In this document: in pieces, positions 29,970-41,532 of the stretch | How the letters are laid out: each line of letters begins with the position of its first letter | Position numbering within the stretch: the stretch's first letter is position 1 | NCBI RefSeq assembly: GCF_046630445.1 | Contig: NC_092335.1 | Location: 631,393,501 to 631,457,500, forward strand | Direction: 5' to 3' | DNA: 64,000 nt | Source: Rutidosis leptorrhynchoides | Taxonomy: Eukaryota; Streptophyta; Magnoliopsida; Asterales; Asteraceae | Notes under the pieces: generated by a model | The model's database searches: none | Seen by the model: the letters and a program-made list of their open reading frames with translations, nothing else | Told to the model about the DNA's origin: nothing | Program-made: the position numbers and the translations under genes

Positions 29970-32900
29970 ATGGCGCGATTGAATCGAATGACGGAACAAG
30001 AAGTCGAGGACTTCATCAACCAGCGAGTGAACGATAGAATGCTATGGGTCGAAGCTGCAAGAGCTGCTGCAGTTAATCCAAATCCTCGTGTAGGATGCTC
30101 CTACAAGACGTTTCAAGCTTGCAAGCCCTCATCATTCAGTGGAACGGAAGGACCGATCGGTTTAACCCGATGGATAGAAAAGATGGAGACGGTGTTTAAA
30201 ATCAGTGGTTGTGATGAAAAAGACATGACCAAGTTTGCATCGTGCACTTTACAAGATAGTGCACTCACATGGTGGAAGAATTATGTGAAGGCGGTAGGAG
30301 GAGATGTAGCTTATGATACTCCATGGGAAGAATTCAAAGCAATGATAATCACCGAGTATTGTCCAAGGAATGAGGTTATTAAGTTAGAAGATGAGTTACG
30401 AAGTTTGAAGGTGGTTGGTACTGAAATCACCAACTACAATCAGCGATTCATGGAATTGGTTTTACTATGTCCTGAATTGGTTCCAACCGAAGCACGGAAG
30501 ATTGAAATGTACAAAGGTGGTTTGCCCAAAAAGGTCAAGGCAAACGTTACGGCGTCGAAACCTAAGACAATTCATGAAGCTATAACCATGGCGAACGAGT
30601 TAATGGATCAGGTCATTCTGGATAAGAAAGCATTCACTACTGAGGTGAAGGTATCGAGTAACAAAAGGAAGTGGAACGGAAATTATGATCGAGGTTACCA
30701 ACAGCAATCTTTTAAGAAACCAGAAACCCCGAAAGGTGCGGGTAGCGGTTCAGGCTTTGGTTACAAAGGACAAAGTCCTTTATGCAACCGTTGTCACAAA
30801 CATCACTTTGGTTACTGTAGTGTGTTGTGCACCAAATGCAATCGACAGGGACATCTTGCTGAAGATTGTAAGGCTCTCGTTACAAATGCAAATGGTAACA
30901 AGACTCCTGCCACCAACGCAAATAGAACTGCTTTGGCTAACATTACTTGTTTTGGGTGTGGAAAACAAGGTCATTATAAGAGCCAGTGCCCGAATCAGAA
31001 TGGCGGACCTGCACGTGGAAGAGCGTTTGTTATTAATGCTAGAGAGGCACGAGAAGACCCGGAGCTTGTTACGGGTACGTTTACCATTAATAACTTATCA
31101 GCATCTATTTTATTTGATACTGGCGCCGATAGAAGTTATGTGTGTAAAAATTTTTACACTAAATTGAATTGTTCATCATTACCTCTAGATGCTAAGTACT
31201 TGATTGAGTTAGCTAATGGTAAACTAATTAAAGCCGATAAAATTTGTCGTGGTTGTGAAATAAATCTAGCCGGAGAAACGTTTAAAATCGACTTAATACC
31301 CGTAGAATTAGGAGGTTTTGATGTAATAGTCGGCATGGACTGGATGTCCAAAATAGGAGCGGAAGTTGTTTGTGCCAAGAAGGCAATTCGTATTCCTGGT
31401 AAGGATAAAATACCGGTGATGATTTATGGAGAGAAGGGTAATTCAAAGCTAAAACTCATTAGCTGTTTGAAAGCCAAGAAGTGTTTAGAAAAGGGATGTT
31501 ACGCTATTTTAGCACATGTTAATAAAGTTGAAAAGAAAGAAAAGTGCATCAACGACGTGCCTGTGGCAAGAGATTTTCCTGAAGTTTTTCCGGAAGAATT
31601 GCCGGGATTACCTCCATTTAGATCGGTAGAATTTCAAATAGATTTAGTACCAGGAGCTGCACCAGTGGCTCGTGCTCCATATAGACTTGCACCGTCCGAG
31701 TTAAAAGAACTTCAAAGTCAGTTAAAAGAATTACTGGACCGTGGATTCATACGACCGAGTACTTCACCGTGGGGAGCTCCAATTTTATTCGTCAAGAAGA
31801 AAGACGGATCTTTCCGAATGTGTATAGATTATCGTGAATTAAATAAGTTAACTATCAAGAATCGGTATCCACTACCGAGAATTGATGACTTATTTGATCA
31901 ATTGCAAGGATCATGTGTTTATTCAAAAATCGACTTAAGATCGGGCTATCATCAACTACGCGTCAAAGAAGAGGACATTCCGAAAACTGCTTTTCGGACA
32001 CGTTATGGTCATTACGAATTTTTGGTCATGCCGTTTGGATTGACAAATGCGCCAGCTGTATTCATGGACCTCATGAATCGAGTTTGTAGTCCGTATTTAG
32101 ATAAGTTTGTTATCGTTTTCATTGATGATATTCTTATCTATTCCAAGAGTGAGCAAGAGCATGAAGAGCATTTAAGGTTAATATTGGAGTTGTTAAGAAA
32201 AGAACAGCTATATGCTAAATTTTCTAAGTGTGCTTTTTGGTTGAAAGAAGTGCAATTTCTTGGTCACGTTGTTAATAGCGAAGGAATTCAGGTTGATCCA
32301 GCAAAAACTGAAGCTATTGAAAAATGGGAGACTCCTAAGACACCAACGCAGATACGCCAATTTTTGGGTTTAGCCGGTTATTATAGAAGGTTTATTCAAG
32401 ATTTTTCCCGAATAGCTAAGCCGTTGACAGCGTTAACGCAAAAAGGGAAGAAATACGAATGGACCTCGGAGCAGGAGAACGCATTTCAATTACTGAAGAA
32501 GAAGTTAACTACGGCGCCTATTTTATCGTTACCTGAAGGGAATGATGATTTTGAAATATATTGTGACGCTTCGCGACAAGGTTTTGGTTGTGTTCTTATG
32601 CAACGAAAGAAAGTTATTGCATACGCATCCCGACAATTGAAAATTCACGAGCGGAATTATACGACGCATGATCTAGAATTGGGAGCAGTTGTGTTTGCAT
32701 TAAAGATGTGGAGACACTACTTGTATGGGGTTAAATTCACTGTGTTTACTGATCATAAAAGCCTTCAACATATTTTTGATCAGAAACAATTGAACATGAG
32801 GCAACGTAGGTGGGTCGAGTTAATAAACGCCTATGATTGTGAAATTCGTTATCATCCCGGAAAGGCGAACGTGGTGGCCGATGCTTTAAGCAGAAAGGAA

Positions 32901-34388
32901 CGAGAACCAATTCGAGTTCGAGCAATGAATATAAAAATTCGCATGAATCTCAACTCACAAATCAAAGAAGTTCAACAAGAAGCACTCAATAAAGAAAACA
33001 TAAAGAATGAAATAATGAAGAAGTATGAGAAGCAACTCGTTATACGGGAAGACGGAATTAGATATTTTGCAAATCGTATTTGGGTACCGAAGTTGGGTGG
33101 ATTAAGGAAGTTGATATTGAACGAGGCACATAAGACAAGATACTCGATACATCCTGGAGTTGGAAAGATGTATCAAGATCTTAAGACACGTTATTGGTGG
33201 CCTAACTTAAAGACCGACGTTGCAACATATGTTGGGGAATGTTTGACTTGTTCCAAAGTCAAAGCAGAACATCAAAAGCCGTCAGGATTACTTCAACAAC
33301 CAGAAATCCCAGAATGGAAATGGGATGGTATTACCATGGATTTCATCACGAAGTTACCAAAGACTGCCTGGGGATACGACACCATTTGGGTGATTGTTGA
33401 TCGTCTCACCAAGTCTGCACATTTCTTGCCTATGAAGGAAACGGATAGAATGGAGAAACTATTACGATTGTATATAAAGGAAATTGTTTCAAGGCATGGA
33501 ATACCTATTTCCATTATATCTGATCGTGATAGTAGATTTACCTCAAAGTTCTGGCAATCACTACAGGAGGCCCTAGGAACTCGTTTGGATATGAGCACCG
33601 CATATCATCCGCAAACCGACGGGCAGAGTGAAAGAACAATTCAGACTCTTGAAGACATGCTCAGGGCATGTGTGATCGATTTTGGAAACGGATGGGATAA
33701 ATATTTACCATTAGCAGAATTCTCGTATAATAATAGTTATCATGCGAGCATTAAAGCTGCGCCATTCGAAGCATTGTACGGAAGGAAGTGTAGATCTCCT
33801 ATCTGTTGGAATGAAGTAGGAGATCGACAATTAACTGGTCCCGAGATCATACATGAAACTACTGAAAAGATAGTACAAATCAAGGAGAGATTGAAAACAG
33901 CCCGTAGTCGCCAAAAGAGCTACGCCGATGTCCGAAGGAAACCATTAGAGTTTCAGATCGGTGACATGGTTATGCTAAAGGTGTCACCATGGAAAGGTGT
34001 AATACGTTTCGGTAAAAGAGGTAAACTGAACCCAAGATATGTAGGCCCGTTCAAGATCATCGAACGCATTGGACCGGTAGCTTATCGACTCGAGTTACCG
34101 CAACAACTCGCCGGAGTACATAATACATTTCACGTCTCGAACCTTAAGAAGTGTCTTGCAAAGGAAGACCTCACCATTCCTCTTGAAGAAATCCATGTCG
34201 ACGAGAAACTACAATTCGTCGAAGAACCAATCGAAATCATGGACCGTGAAGTTAAACAGCTCAAGCAGAGCAACATACCGATCGTTAAGGTTCGTTGGAA
34301 TGCTCGAAAAGGTCCCGAGTTTACGTGGGAACGGGAGGATCAGATGAAACAAAAGTATCCACACTTGTTTCTCGATGACGCAAAATAG
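29970..34388 (+). CDS. Tekay gag-pol polyprotein with chromodomain (1472 residues, intact)
   Basis: Single ORF with domains in Gypsy order. Gag core about residues 45-225 (includes [19 protein letters not shown] and WWKNY). Three zinc knuckles begin near residues 272, 287 and 327; the last two are canonical CX2CX4HX4C, the first is irregular. Protease DTGA at 383-386. Reverse transcriptase with [10 protein letters not shown], the Asp pair at 719-720. RNase H with CDAS near 865. Integrase zinc region starts at His 1054 and has CLTC at 1091-1094; the catalytic triad is Asp 1124, Asp 1185 and Glu 1221 with the expected 35-residue spacing. A GPY/F motif (RYVGPF) is followed by a chromodomain at about 1410-1465 ([18 protein letters not shown]), which targets integration to particular chromatin in chromoviruses. 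All catalytic residues are in place. The start ATG at 29970 lies 360 bp after the extra ORF. Confidence 0.95.
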   Translation: MARLNRMTEQEVEDFINQRVNDRMLWVEAARAAAVNPNPRVGCSYKTFQACKPSSFSGTEGPIGLTRWIEKMETVFKISGCDEKDMTKFASCTLQDSALTWWKNYVKAVGGDVAYDTPWEEFKAMIITEYCPRNEVIKLEDELRSLKVVGTEITNYNQRFMELVLLCPELVPTEARKIEMYKGGLPKKVKANVTASKPKTIHEAITMANELMDQVILDKKAFTTEVKVSSNKRKWNGNYDRGYQQQSFKKPETPKGAGSGSGFGYKGQSPLCNRCHKHHFGYCSVLCTKCNRQGHLAEDCKALVTNANGNKTPATNANRTALANITCFGCGKQGHYKSQCPNQNGGPARGRAFVINAREAREDPELVTGTFTINNLSASILFDTGADRSYVCKNFYTKLNCSSLPLDAKYLIELANGKLIKADKICRGCEINLAGETFKIDLIPVELGGFDVIVGMDWMSKIGAEVVCAKKAIRIPGKDKIPVMIYGEKGNSKLKLISCLKAKKCLEKGCYAILAHVNKVEKKEKCINDVPVARDFPEVFPEELPGLPPFRSVEFQIDLVPGAAPVARAPYRLAPSELKELQSQLKELLDRGFIRPSTSPWGAPILFVKKKDGSFRMCIDYRELNKLTIKNRYPLPRIDDLFDQLQGSCVYSKIDLRSGYHQLRVKEEDIPKTAFRTRYGHYEFLVMPFGLTNAPAVFMDLMNRVCSPYLDKFVIVFIDDILIYSKSEQEHEEHLRLILELLRKEQLYAKFSKCAFWLKEVQFLGHVVNSEGIQVDPAKTEAIEKWETPKTPTQIRQFLGLAGYYRRFIQDFSRIAKPLTALTQKGKKYEWTSEQENAFQLLKKKLTTAPILSLPEGNDDFEIYCDASRQGFGCVLMQRKKVIAYASRQLKIHERNYTTHDLELGAVVFALKMWRHYLYGVKFTVFTDHKSLQHIFDQKQLNMRQRRWVELINAYDCEIRYHPGKANVVADALSRKEREPIRVRAMNIKIRMNLNSQIKEVQQEALNKENIKNEIMKKYEKQLVIREDGIRYFANRIWVPKLGGLRKLILNEAHKTRYSIHPGVGKMYQDLKTRYWWPNLKTDVATYVGECLTCSKVKAEHQKPSGLLQQPEIPEWKWDGITMDFITKLPKTAWGYDTIWVIVDRLTKSAHFLPMKETDRMEKLLRLYIKEIVSRHGIPISIISDRDSRFTSKFWQSLQEALGTRLDMSTAYHPQTDGQSERTIQTLEDMLRACVIDFGNGWDKYLPLAEFSYNNSYHASIKAAPFEALYGRKCRSPICWNEVGDRQLTGPEIIHETTEKIVQIKERLKTARSRQKSYADVRRKPLEFQIGDMVMLKVSPWKGVIRFGKRGKLNPRYVGPFKIIERIGPVAYRLELPQQLAGVHNTFHVSNLKKCLAKEDLTIPLEEIHVDEKLQFVEEPIEIMDREVKQLKQSNIPIVKVRWNARKGPEFTWEREDQMKQKYPHLFLDDAK

Positions 34389-34420
34389 GTACAATTTTAA
34401 AATTTCGGGACGAAATTTAT

Positions 34421-34435
34421 TTAACGGGGAGGTAA
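34421..34435 (+). other. Polypurine tract of the inner Tekay element
   Basis: TTAACGGGGAGGTAA immediately before the 3' LTR start at 34436, about 30 bp after the gag-pol stop. It is the expected plus-strand primer. Confidence 0.8.
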
Positions 34436-37209
34436 TGTAACGACCCGCACTTTTTCGATCGTTCTATACTTATAAGATTAATATTTACATAAATTAAACC
34501 TTACCAACATGATAAGAAATCCAAATTGTCGAGACTTATGTTTTTCGAAAAGAGTTTTACACAACGTTTGACCGTCTAGTTTGACCGATGATATCACGAA
34601 CTATACAATATATGATAATTATACGTTTGTGTATATATATATATGTATATATACATATTTAACATGATTAATGAATGTTTTAATACCTCATTTTATATTA
34701 ATAACAATAAGTTACAAGTATATTTTGAAACTACTAACTTAAGTTTTCAAAACGATAACTATACGTAACGTTATTTGACATAAATACTTAAGACTTATAA
34801 TGTTTATACATATATCGTATAAGTAATGTATTTAATCACTTTTAAGAACTTAAATACATAAAATCATATAAGTGTATTCACAAAAGATAGCTATATTTGA
34901 ATCCTCATTCCATTTTTCACAAAATTTCTATACGTATACCTAGAGTATTTGTACTCGTATCATACCAAGCTTCTATACGTATTTACTAATAGTAAATACA
35001 CATCAAATCACCACCTAACCCACCCTTGTTACTGCCCTTAGAGCAAGGTAATTGGAATTTGGATGCATGCATGAATTATTATACAAAAATACAACAAAAC
35101 TTTTGTTCTTGTCTCCCCATTCCCACGTTTTTAAGGAGGTCACAAGGATCATCATTTTGCTTCATTTAAACATCCATTCTCTAGCTAAAAACACACACTC
35201 TTTCTTACTCTCTAAACTCCATAACAATCCAGCAAAGTTCCATAAAGATCTAGCTTCAAAAACCATACTAAAACACCATAAGAAAACCATACAAAAACAC
35301 TTCAAGAAAACCTTCCAAGAACACCAACTTACTTCCAATCTTTCATCCACTTCTATCACCCTTTTGATTCTAGCTTCTTACTCCTCTTTTACAGCAAACT
35401 TATCCAAGGAACTTGAGGTAGAATCTATGTTCATAATCTTATTCAATTCATATATATATAGCTATCTTATTTTGTGGTACAAAAGTTTAACAACAAGAAC
35501 ATAGTTTGAATGTTTTCAAACTTGTTTGCAAACTAAATAGATCCTTCTAACTTAACTTTTAAAATACTTCAAGACATGTAACATAACTTATTTATATGTT
35601 AATTTAACAAGGTAAAATTTGGTTTTTCAAAGTATAAGTATTTTTGGAAAAATGGTCATTAAATGATTTTGTTGTAACAAAAATGTTTAACTTCTTATGT
35701 TTCACTAAACTTTCACCTATGCCGTATGATTTTGAATACAAACCAAGGTATTTACAGTTCATAGTCTTAAAGAAGAACTCGATCCAAGGAGATGGCAAGT
35801 TGAATCAACGAAAACGGAGTTGTAACGAAGAAACTATGACCGAAACAAAATTGGTTATCCAAGACTTAATTGACTTCGGGATTCATTGGAAAAATTTACA
35901 TAAAATCACATCTTTATAAGATAACATGATATTTTATATATATGTACTTATAATTCAATTTTATATGGTTCAGGATCACCCGTAAACAACACGAGAAGAT
36001 TAATCATAAGATCCCATGATTGTACGCAACACGTCATTTGACAACACCGGTACTTTATGTACGCAACACGTCATTTGACAACACCGGTACCATGGGTCAA
36101 GATTAATCTCGACCAATACATATACGATGGGGTTTTGTTTATTTCGTTGGGGGTTTTATTTATTTCATTGCGGGTATATTAAACATCTAAAAATGAACCA
36201 TTAAAATTGAATTACTAACAACGAACTGCTAACTACGGACTAAGGAATTATTCTAAGTATTAAAAGTATAACAAGTATATATATATATAACGTTTGTTTT
36301 AAAATGAAAACATATTGATATATTATATATGGATAGGTTCGTGATATCAACCGGAAGACCGAGTCAAATTATATATATCATCAAGACAAGAGTGAGTATA
36401 TAGTCTCACTTTTAAACTCTAAATATTTCGGGATGAGAATACATGTATTTTATGTTTTACGTTATGGACACAAGTAACTGAAAAATATATTCTACGTTGA
36501 GTTGTACCACTGGCATACTTCCCTGTAGCTTGGTAACTAATATTTACAGCGGTATTGTGAACGCGAATCCTGTTGATAGATCTATCGGGCCTGACAACCC
36601 CAACCGGACTGGACGACCAGTATTCAACGGTTGCACAGTACTTCGTTTTGTGACTACACTTGGTACGGTGTAGTAAGATTTCATATTAAAGGGAATATGC
36701 GACGTGAAAATGTTAAGTATGGTTACCAAGTGCTCAACCACTTAGAATACTTTTATTAAACTGTTTATATACGAAATCTTGTGGTCTATATATATATATA
36801 TTGCTGCCGGCATTAAACCTATATCTCACCAACTTTATGTTGACCTTTTAAAACATGTCTATTCTCAGGTGATTTCTAAAGCTTCCGCTGCATCATGTTG
36901 GATCTAACCAGGATCTTGCGTACGCATGTTTGTGTCAAAAATAAAACTGCATATCCGAGATGTTGTATTGTAAAATATGCTAGAAACCGTGTTGTTGTCA
37001 TCATTTGTAAAGTTTGTAAGTCGAAGATTATCGCTAAACGTTAATCTTCTTTTTATTGTCTTAAGCTTGTAACAAAAATAATGGTTGTGGTTTGTAATGT
37101 ATAATATATGCAGTTTTTCTTTTAAAAATGTCTCATATAGAGGTCAATACCTCGCAATGAAATCATACGTTATCTAACGCGTTCTTATGGTTAAGGACGG
37201 GTTATGACA
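34436..37209 (+). repeat. 3' LTR of the inner Tekay element
   Basis: 2774 bp. Compared by eye with the 5' LTR it has one substitution (34836) and two 2-bp expansions in TA runs (near 34635-34645 and 36790). The final bases GGGTTATGACA are followed by the target duplication TGCTT. Confidence 0.95.
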
Positions 37210-38053
37210 TGCTTACTATTCCCGCGTATCGACTTTTACTACTTTTCACTGTGAGTTATAGCATCCCTTTTTACTTTAACTATTTTGGGAACTGAGAATA
37301 CATGCGCATTTTACGTTTTACATACTAGGTACGAGTACTTAAACTTTATATATGTGTGGGTTATACAACGGCATAAACTTTCCCCTTAGCTCGGTAACGT
37401 TTAGTCATTGGTCTTTGAACCGGTGAACGCGAATCTTAGATATGGATCCATAGGGTTTGACATCCCCACTCGGGCTAGTAGCGCTAGCATTTAACGGGTG
37501 TTTAATACTTCGTAAACATACGCACTCGCCAAGTGTACTTTTAGGGGGTTATAAACGTTAAGTTAGTTACCAAGTGCCCACGGTTGAACATATACTTTAC
37601 ATACTGTTTTGAAACGCTCTTTGTAGCACTGAAATCTCGTGGCCTACCTTACATTACTGTTATACTTAATCTATAGCTCACCAACCTTCGTGTTGACGTT
37701 TTTAAGCATGTTTTTCTCAGGTGCTTAAGGTTTGCTTGCTTCCGCTGTACTAGTCACGCCTTGTAGACTTCCGCTGTGCTTACTAGAGATGTCACCGCAT
37801 GAAACATTTTATCTTGCATTCAAACTTTATTACTTTTGAACAATGATTTGTAACGACCATTGGGTCACGTATTATTATTACTTGCTTCCATTCATAGAAG
37901 CATACTTTTGGTTGTAAAACATTTGATGTTGGTTAAGACATCACCTTTTCGTATGAATGCAAACTTCTTTTGAAACAACATATAGTGTTTGACCTTGTAA
38001 TGATCCTGTTGTTGATGGTCCATACATGTTGATTTAGTACGGGGCGTCACATT

Positions 38054-38065
38054 TGGTATCAGAGC
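38054..38065 (+). other. Primer binding site of the outer Tekay element
   Basis: TGGTATCAGAGC two bases after the 5' LTR end at 38051; complementary to initiator tRNA-Met. Confidence 0.9.
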
Positions 38066-38388
38066 ATTGGTTGTAGAGAATTAGGTTGCATTAGTGAGTC
38101 TAGACCGGATCGAGTAGGATTCACTAATAGGACTTATCTACAACTTGCTAGTTTACCTGTTTCTGCGGAACTTGCTGCATGTTGCTGCTTACTTTTACTG
38201 CTATATGCCGTATGCTACTACATGATTTCACTACTGCATGCTACTATCTGCTTTCGATTGCATGATACTTGTCGTTATTACCATGCTACTTACTGCTATT
38301 GATGATCTAGACTGTCGTAGTTACTTTGCCTAATACGTGCTTGCTTTATGACTTACTGACATGAAAAAAGTTATTTTTTCTTGTTCAG

Positions 38389-41233
38389 ATGTCGGATATT
38401 CCACCTGTCATCATTTTGGAGAGCAGTTCAGACTCGTCCGCCACCTCGCCTGCCATTGTTGCCGATTCTCATATCCAGTCGTCGACACCCTCCAGTGACT
38501 CAGGCGCTTCGTCCTCCGGAGCTAGTAGCCATGCACCCGGCCCAGTGATCACCTTTGACGGAGCCGAGGACCTACAGGAGATTCCAGCTCCACTTGCCAA
38601 GGACCCTCGGAGCCACAGCACCATTCCGGTGGTGCTGTGATTCCCGCGAAACTTGGGGAAAGTCCGGTCCGTAATGAGCATAACCATTGGTGCCGACGCC
38701 TTCCTGATGGACGTTTAGTGCCGATCCCGCCTTTCAGATACCGACTGATGATGGCCGCCCGAGGAGAGCCACCCGTGCAGCCACCCCCAGATGATTCCGA
38801 CGACTCATCCTCTGATGACTCCAGTGACGAGGATTCCGATGAGGATCCCGAGGAAGCACCCGTGCAGCCACCCTCTACCCCGCCGAAGAAGCGGTATCGT
38901 TTCGACGGTACTGTGATTCCTGGGTTAACGGAGGGATATCATCCATTAACGCACATGGACTGAGGACTAGAGTTACCGCCCGTAAGCGGCTTGTGCCGTA
39001 TTCGGCTGATCCCTTCTTCCGTAAGCCTTACCGTTATGCAGCAGCTACTTCTGGTGCCGGACCGTCTTCACCACCAGCTCCACCAGCACCACCTGCATCT
39101 TTGATGTTTCGCGAGGTGTATATAAAATACTATTAATATTTACAAGAAAATACTATTAAATACGATACAATTTTACACAAGATATTTATTTATTTAGAGA
39201 ATGGATATACTTAAACCTTGCTACAACACTTATAGGCAGTGTACCTAATCGTACAGTAGTGTAGTTTTTAGTAAGTCCGGTTCGTTCCACAGGGAAATCT
39301 TTAAACAAAGCTTAACGCTATATTAGTTTACTTTTATAAAAATACAAATATATATATATAAGTAATATTATTATTATAAAGGGGGGTTTTTACCGTTTTA
39401 TGACCGGTTTGTCGATTTTAAAACTTTAGTCGCAGTTAAAACCAAATGTAAAATAATAATTAAATACAAGACTTAATTTAAAGCGTAAAGTAAATAACGA
39501 TAATGAAATTGTGAATAATAAAAGTGCGATAAAATAAACTTACGATAATTAAAAAGTACGATAATTAAAAGTGCAATTAAATACAATAACAATAAAAATG
39601 CGATAATTAGAAGTGCAATTAAATATAAATTAAAGGAAATTAAATATGAAATAAAAGAATTATGCTTATTTAAACTTCCGTAATCATGATGTTTGACGTG
39701 TTGATTTTAGTTTTATGCCCATGGGTTAATTGTCCTTTGTCCTGGATTATTTAATATGTCCGTCTGGTTTTTGTCCATAACAGTCCATCAGTCATAAATA
39801 TAAAGTGCGAGTATCCTCGTCAAGTTATCCTTATACCCGAAGTTAAATATTCCAACTAATTGGGGACTTAAACTATAACAAGATTTTAATACTTTGTTTA
39901 ATAATTACACCAGGATGTCGACTGAGTGTAACCCAAGGTTTTAATATTTTGTTATCAATTATACCAAGTGTCCTTGTACATAATTTCACCTCTGTTTTAA
40001 TTATTCTAGTGGCTATTAATCCATTCCCGTGTCCGGTTAAATGAACGATTATTCGTACATATAAATACCCCGCCTATCGTGTCCGATCGAGTGTATATGG
40101 TAATTTATAGGGACGCCCAATTGTAAATCTTTATATTAACATTAACAAACTATCATTTAGTTAAACAAATATAAAGCCCATTAATAGCCCATAGTCTAAT
40201 TTCCACAAGTGTCGTTCTTTTGTCCAAACCCCAATTATGGTACAAAGCCCAATTACCCAATTTTAGTAATTAGCCCAACATCATGATTACTTCGGATTAA
40301 ATAAGCATAATAATAACTTAGCTACGAGACATTAAATTAAAAAGGTTGAACATAACTTACAATGATTAAAAATAGCGTAGCGTTACACGGACATAATTTC
40401 GACTTACACCCTTACAATATTCTCTAACATACCCTTATTATTAGGATTAAAATTAAAATTAAAATTAAAATATAAATATAAATATAAATATTTACGTATT
40501 ATGAGAGAAGAAGAAAAAGGATGATAAAAATGATCAGAATTCGGTTGGCTTTATAGGGATTTGAGTTCAGGTATACTCCGCGACTCGCGGCATTTTTTGC
40601 CTTCAAACTCCGCGAGTCGCGGAGTTTGAAATTACAGCTCACAAACTTTGGAGTCTTTCTTGCCGACGATTTTTATTATTTATATAATATATAAATAATT
40701 ATAAGAATTATTTAAATATTATATTATATTTATGTGCATAGTTGACTTGTAATTTTTAGTCCGTTGCGTCGAGCGTTGAGAGTTGACTCTGGTCCCGGTT
40801 CCGGATTTTCGAACGTCCTTGCGTACAATTTAATATCTTGTACTTTGCGTTTTGAATCTTGTACTCTTGTAATTTCGAGACGTTTCTTATCAATAATTGG
40901 AACCTCTTTGATTGTATTTTGTACTTTTGAGCTTTTTGGTCGTTTGCGTCTTCAATTCGTCGAATCTGTCTTTTGTCTTCACCTTTTATTATTTAAACGA
41001 ATATCACTTGTAAATAGAACAATTGCAACTAAAAGCTTGTCTTTCTTGAGGAATAATGCTATGAAATATATGTTCGTTTTTAGCATTATCAATCATCAGC
41101 ACCACCTGCTCCACCAGCCTCTCCCTCTGTCGAGGAGCTGACGAGGGAGGTGGATATCCTCCGTGCTCGGGTAACTGAGCTCGAGGACCAGGTGTCCCAC
41201 ATGATGGACATCCTTTACCCACCTTCACCATAG
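38389..41233 (+). pseudogene. Extra ORF upstream of gag in the outer Tekay element, broken and split by a solo LTR
   Basis: The frame opens MSDIPPVIILESSSDSSATS with a Ser/Asp-rich N-terminus. A frameshift before about 38637 leads into a frame with RLPDGRLVPIPPFRYRLMMA and an acidic run DDSDDSSSDDSSDEDSDEDP. Another shift near 38950 leads into a basic part (TARKRLVPYS) and a Pro/Ala-rich linker (SSPPAPPAPPA). At 39102-41091 a solo LTR interrupts the linker. After it the frame resumes (APPAPPASPSVEEL) and ends in a predicted coiled coil EVDILRARVTELEDQVSHMM, with stop at 41231-41233. The intact ancestor would have been near 280 residues. Position matches the extra ORF of the inner element. Function is unknown. 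Confidence 0.65.
39102..41091 (+). mobile_element. Solo LTR (TG..CA), 1990 bp, inserted in the outer element's extra ORF
   Basis: The sequence runs from TGATGTTTCGCGAGG to AGCATTATCA. Flanks are ATCTT on the left and ATCAT on the right, a 5-bp duplication with one mismatch. A second member of the family lies in opposite orientation at 52336-54186 and shares start, end and internal phrases such as AAGTCCGGTTCGTTCCACAG. No primer binding site, purine tract or coding frame is found. It includes a tandem AATTAA/ATAAAT tract near 40445-40492 and a GC-rich palindrome (CTCCGCGAGTCGCGGAG) near 40608. Alternatively it could be a non-autonomous element. Confidence 0.7.
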
Positions 41234-41532
41234 GGCTTTTGTATTAGATTTCTTTATGTAATCTCGTCTGTAATTTCATGTTTTACTTATGTATTGTACG
41301 AACCTATGCGGATGTATGCAACTTATTATTAATGAATGGAACTTTGTGTTGTTTAATCCTTGCACAGTGTTCTATTTACGTTACTGTATGATGATTTTGT
41401 GGTATCCGAATCTATTTGCGTTACTTAATTAGCATGTGTTGTGTTGGATTCCATGCTAGATACCATATACTGTATTATTATTATTTGAATACTGGATTTT
41501 GACTTGAGTCAAAAATTTTGTTTAGAACATCA

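Larger units (their letters stand above)
26189..37209 (+). mobile_element. Inner Tekay-like Gypsy chromovirus, complete and apparently intact, 11,021 bp
   Basis: TGCTT flanks it at 26184-26188 and 37210-37214. Order: 5' LTR (26189-28958), primer binding site, extra acidic ORF, one unbroken gag-pol ORF of 1472 residues with chromodomain, purine tract, 3' LTR (34436-37209). By eye the LTRs differ by one substitution (C at 26587, T at 34836) and two 2-bp changes in TA runs. With intact ORF, primer sites and ends it may be capable of transposition, though that is an inference. Confidence 0.95.
24008..38051 (+). repeat. 5' LTR of the outer Tekay element, interrupted
   Basis: LTR sequence occupies 24008-26188 and 37215-38051, about 3.0 kb in total. 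The interruption is the inner Tekay element with TGCTT duplicated at 26184-26188 and 37210-37214; the uninterrupted site is seen once in the 3' LTR near 48153-48157. The LTR contains a CT-rich leader after about 24600 with CA repeats. Confidence 0.9.

Noticed and set aside
39102-41091. Helitron as an alternative identity for the inserted block
   Set aside because: The ends are TG..CA, and the sister copy has a perfect 5-bp duplication; Helitrons have neither.
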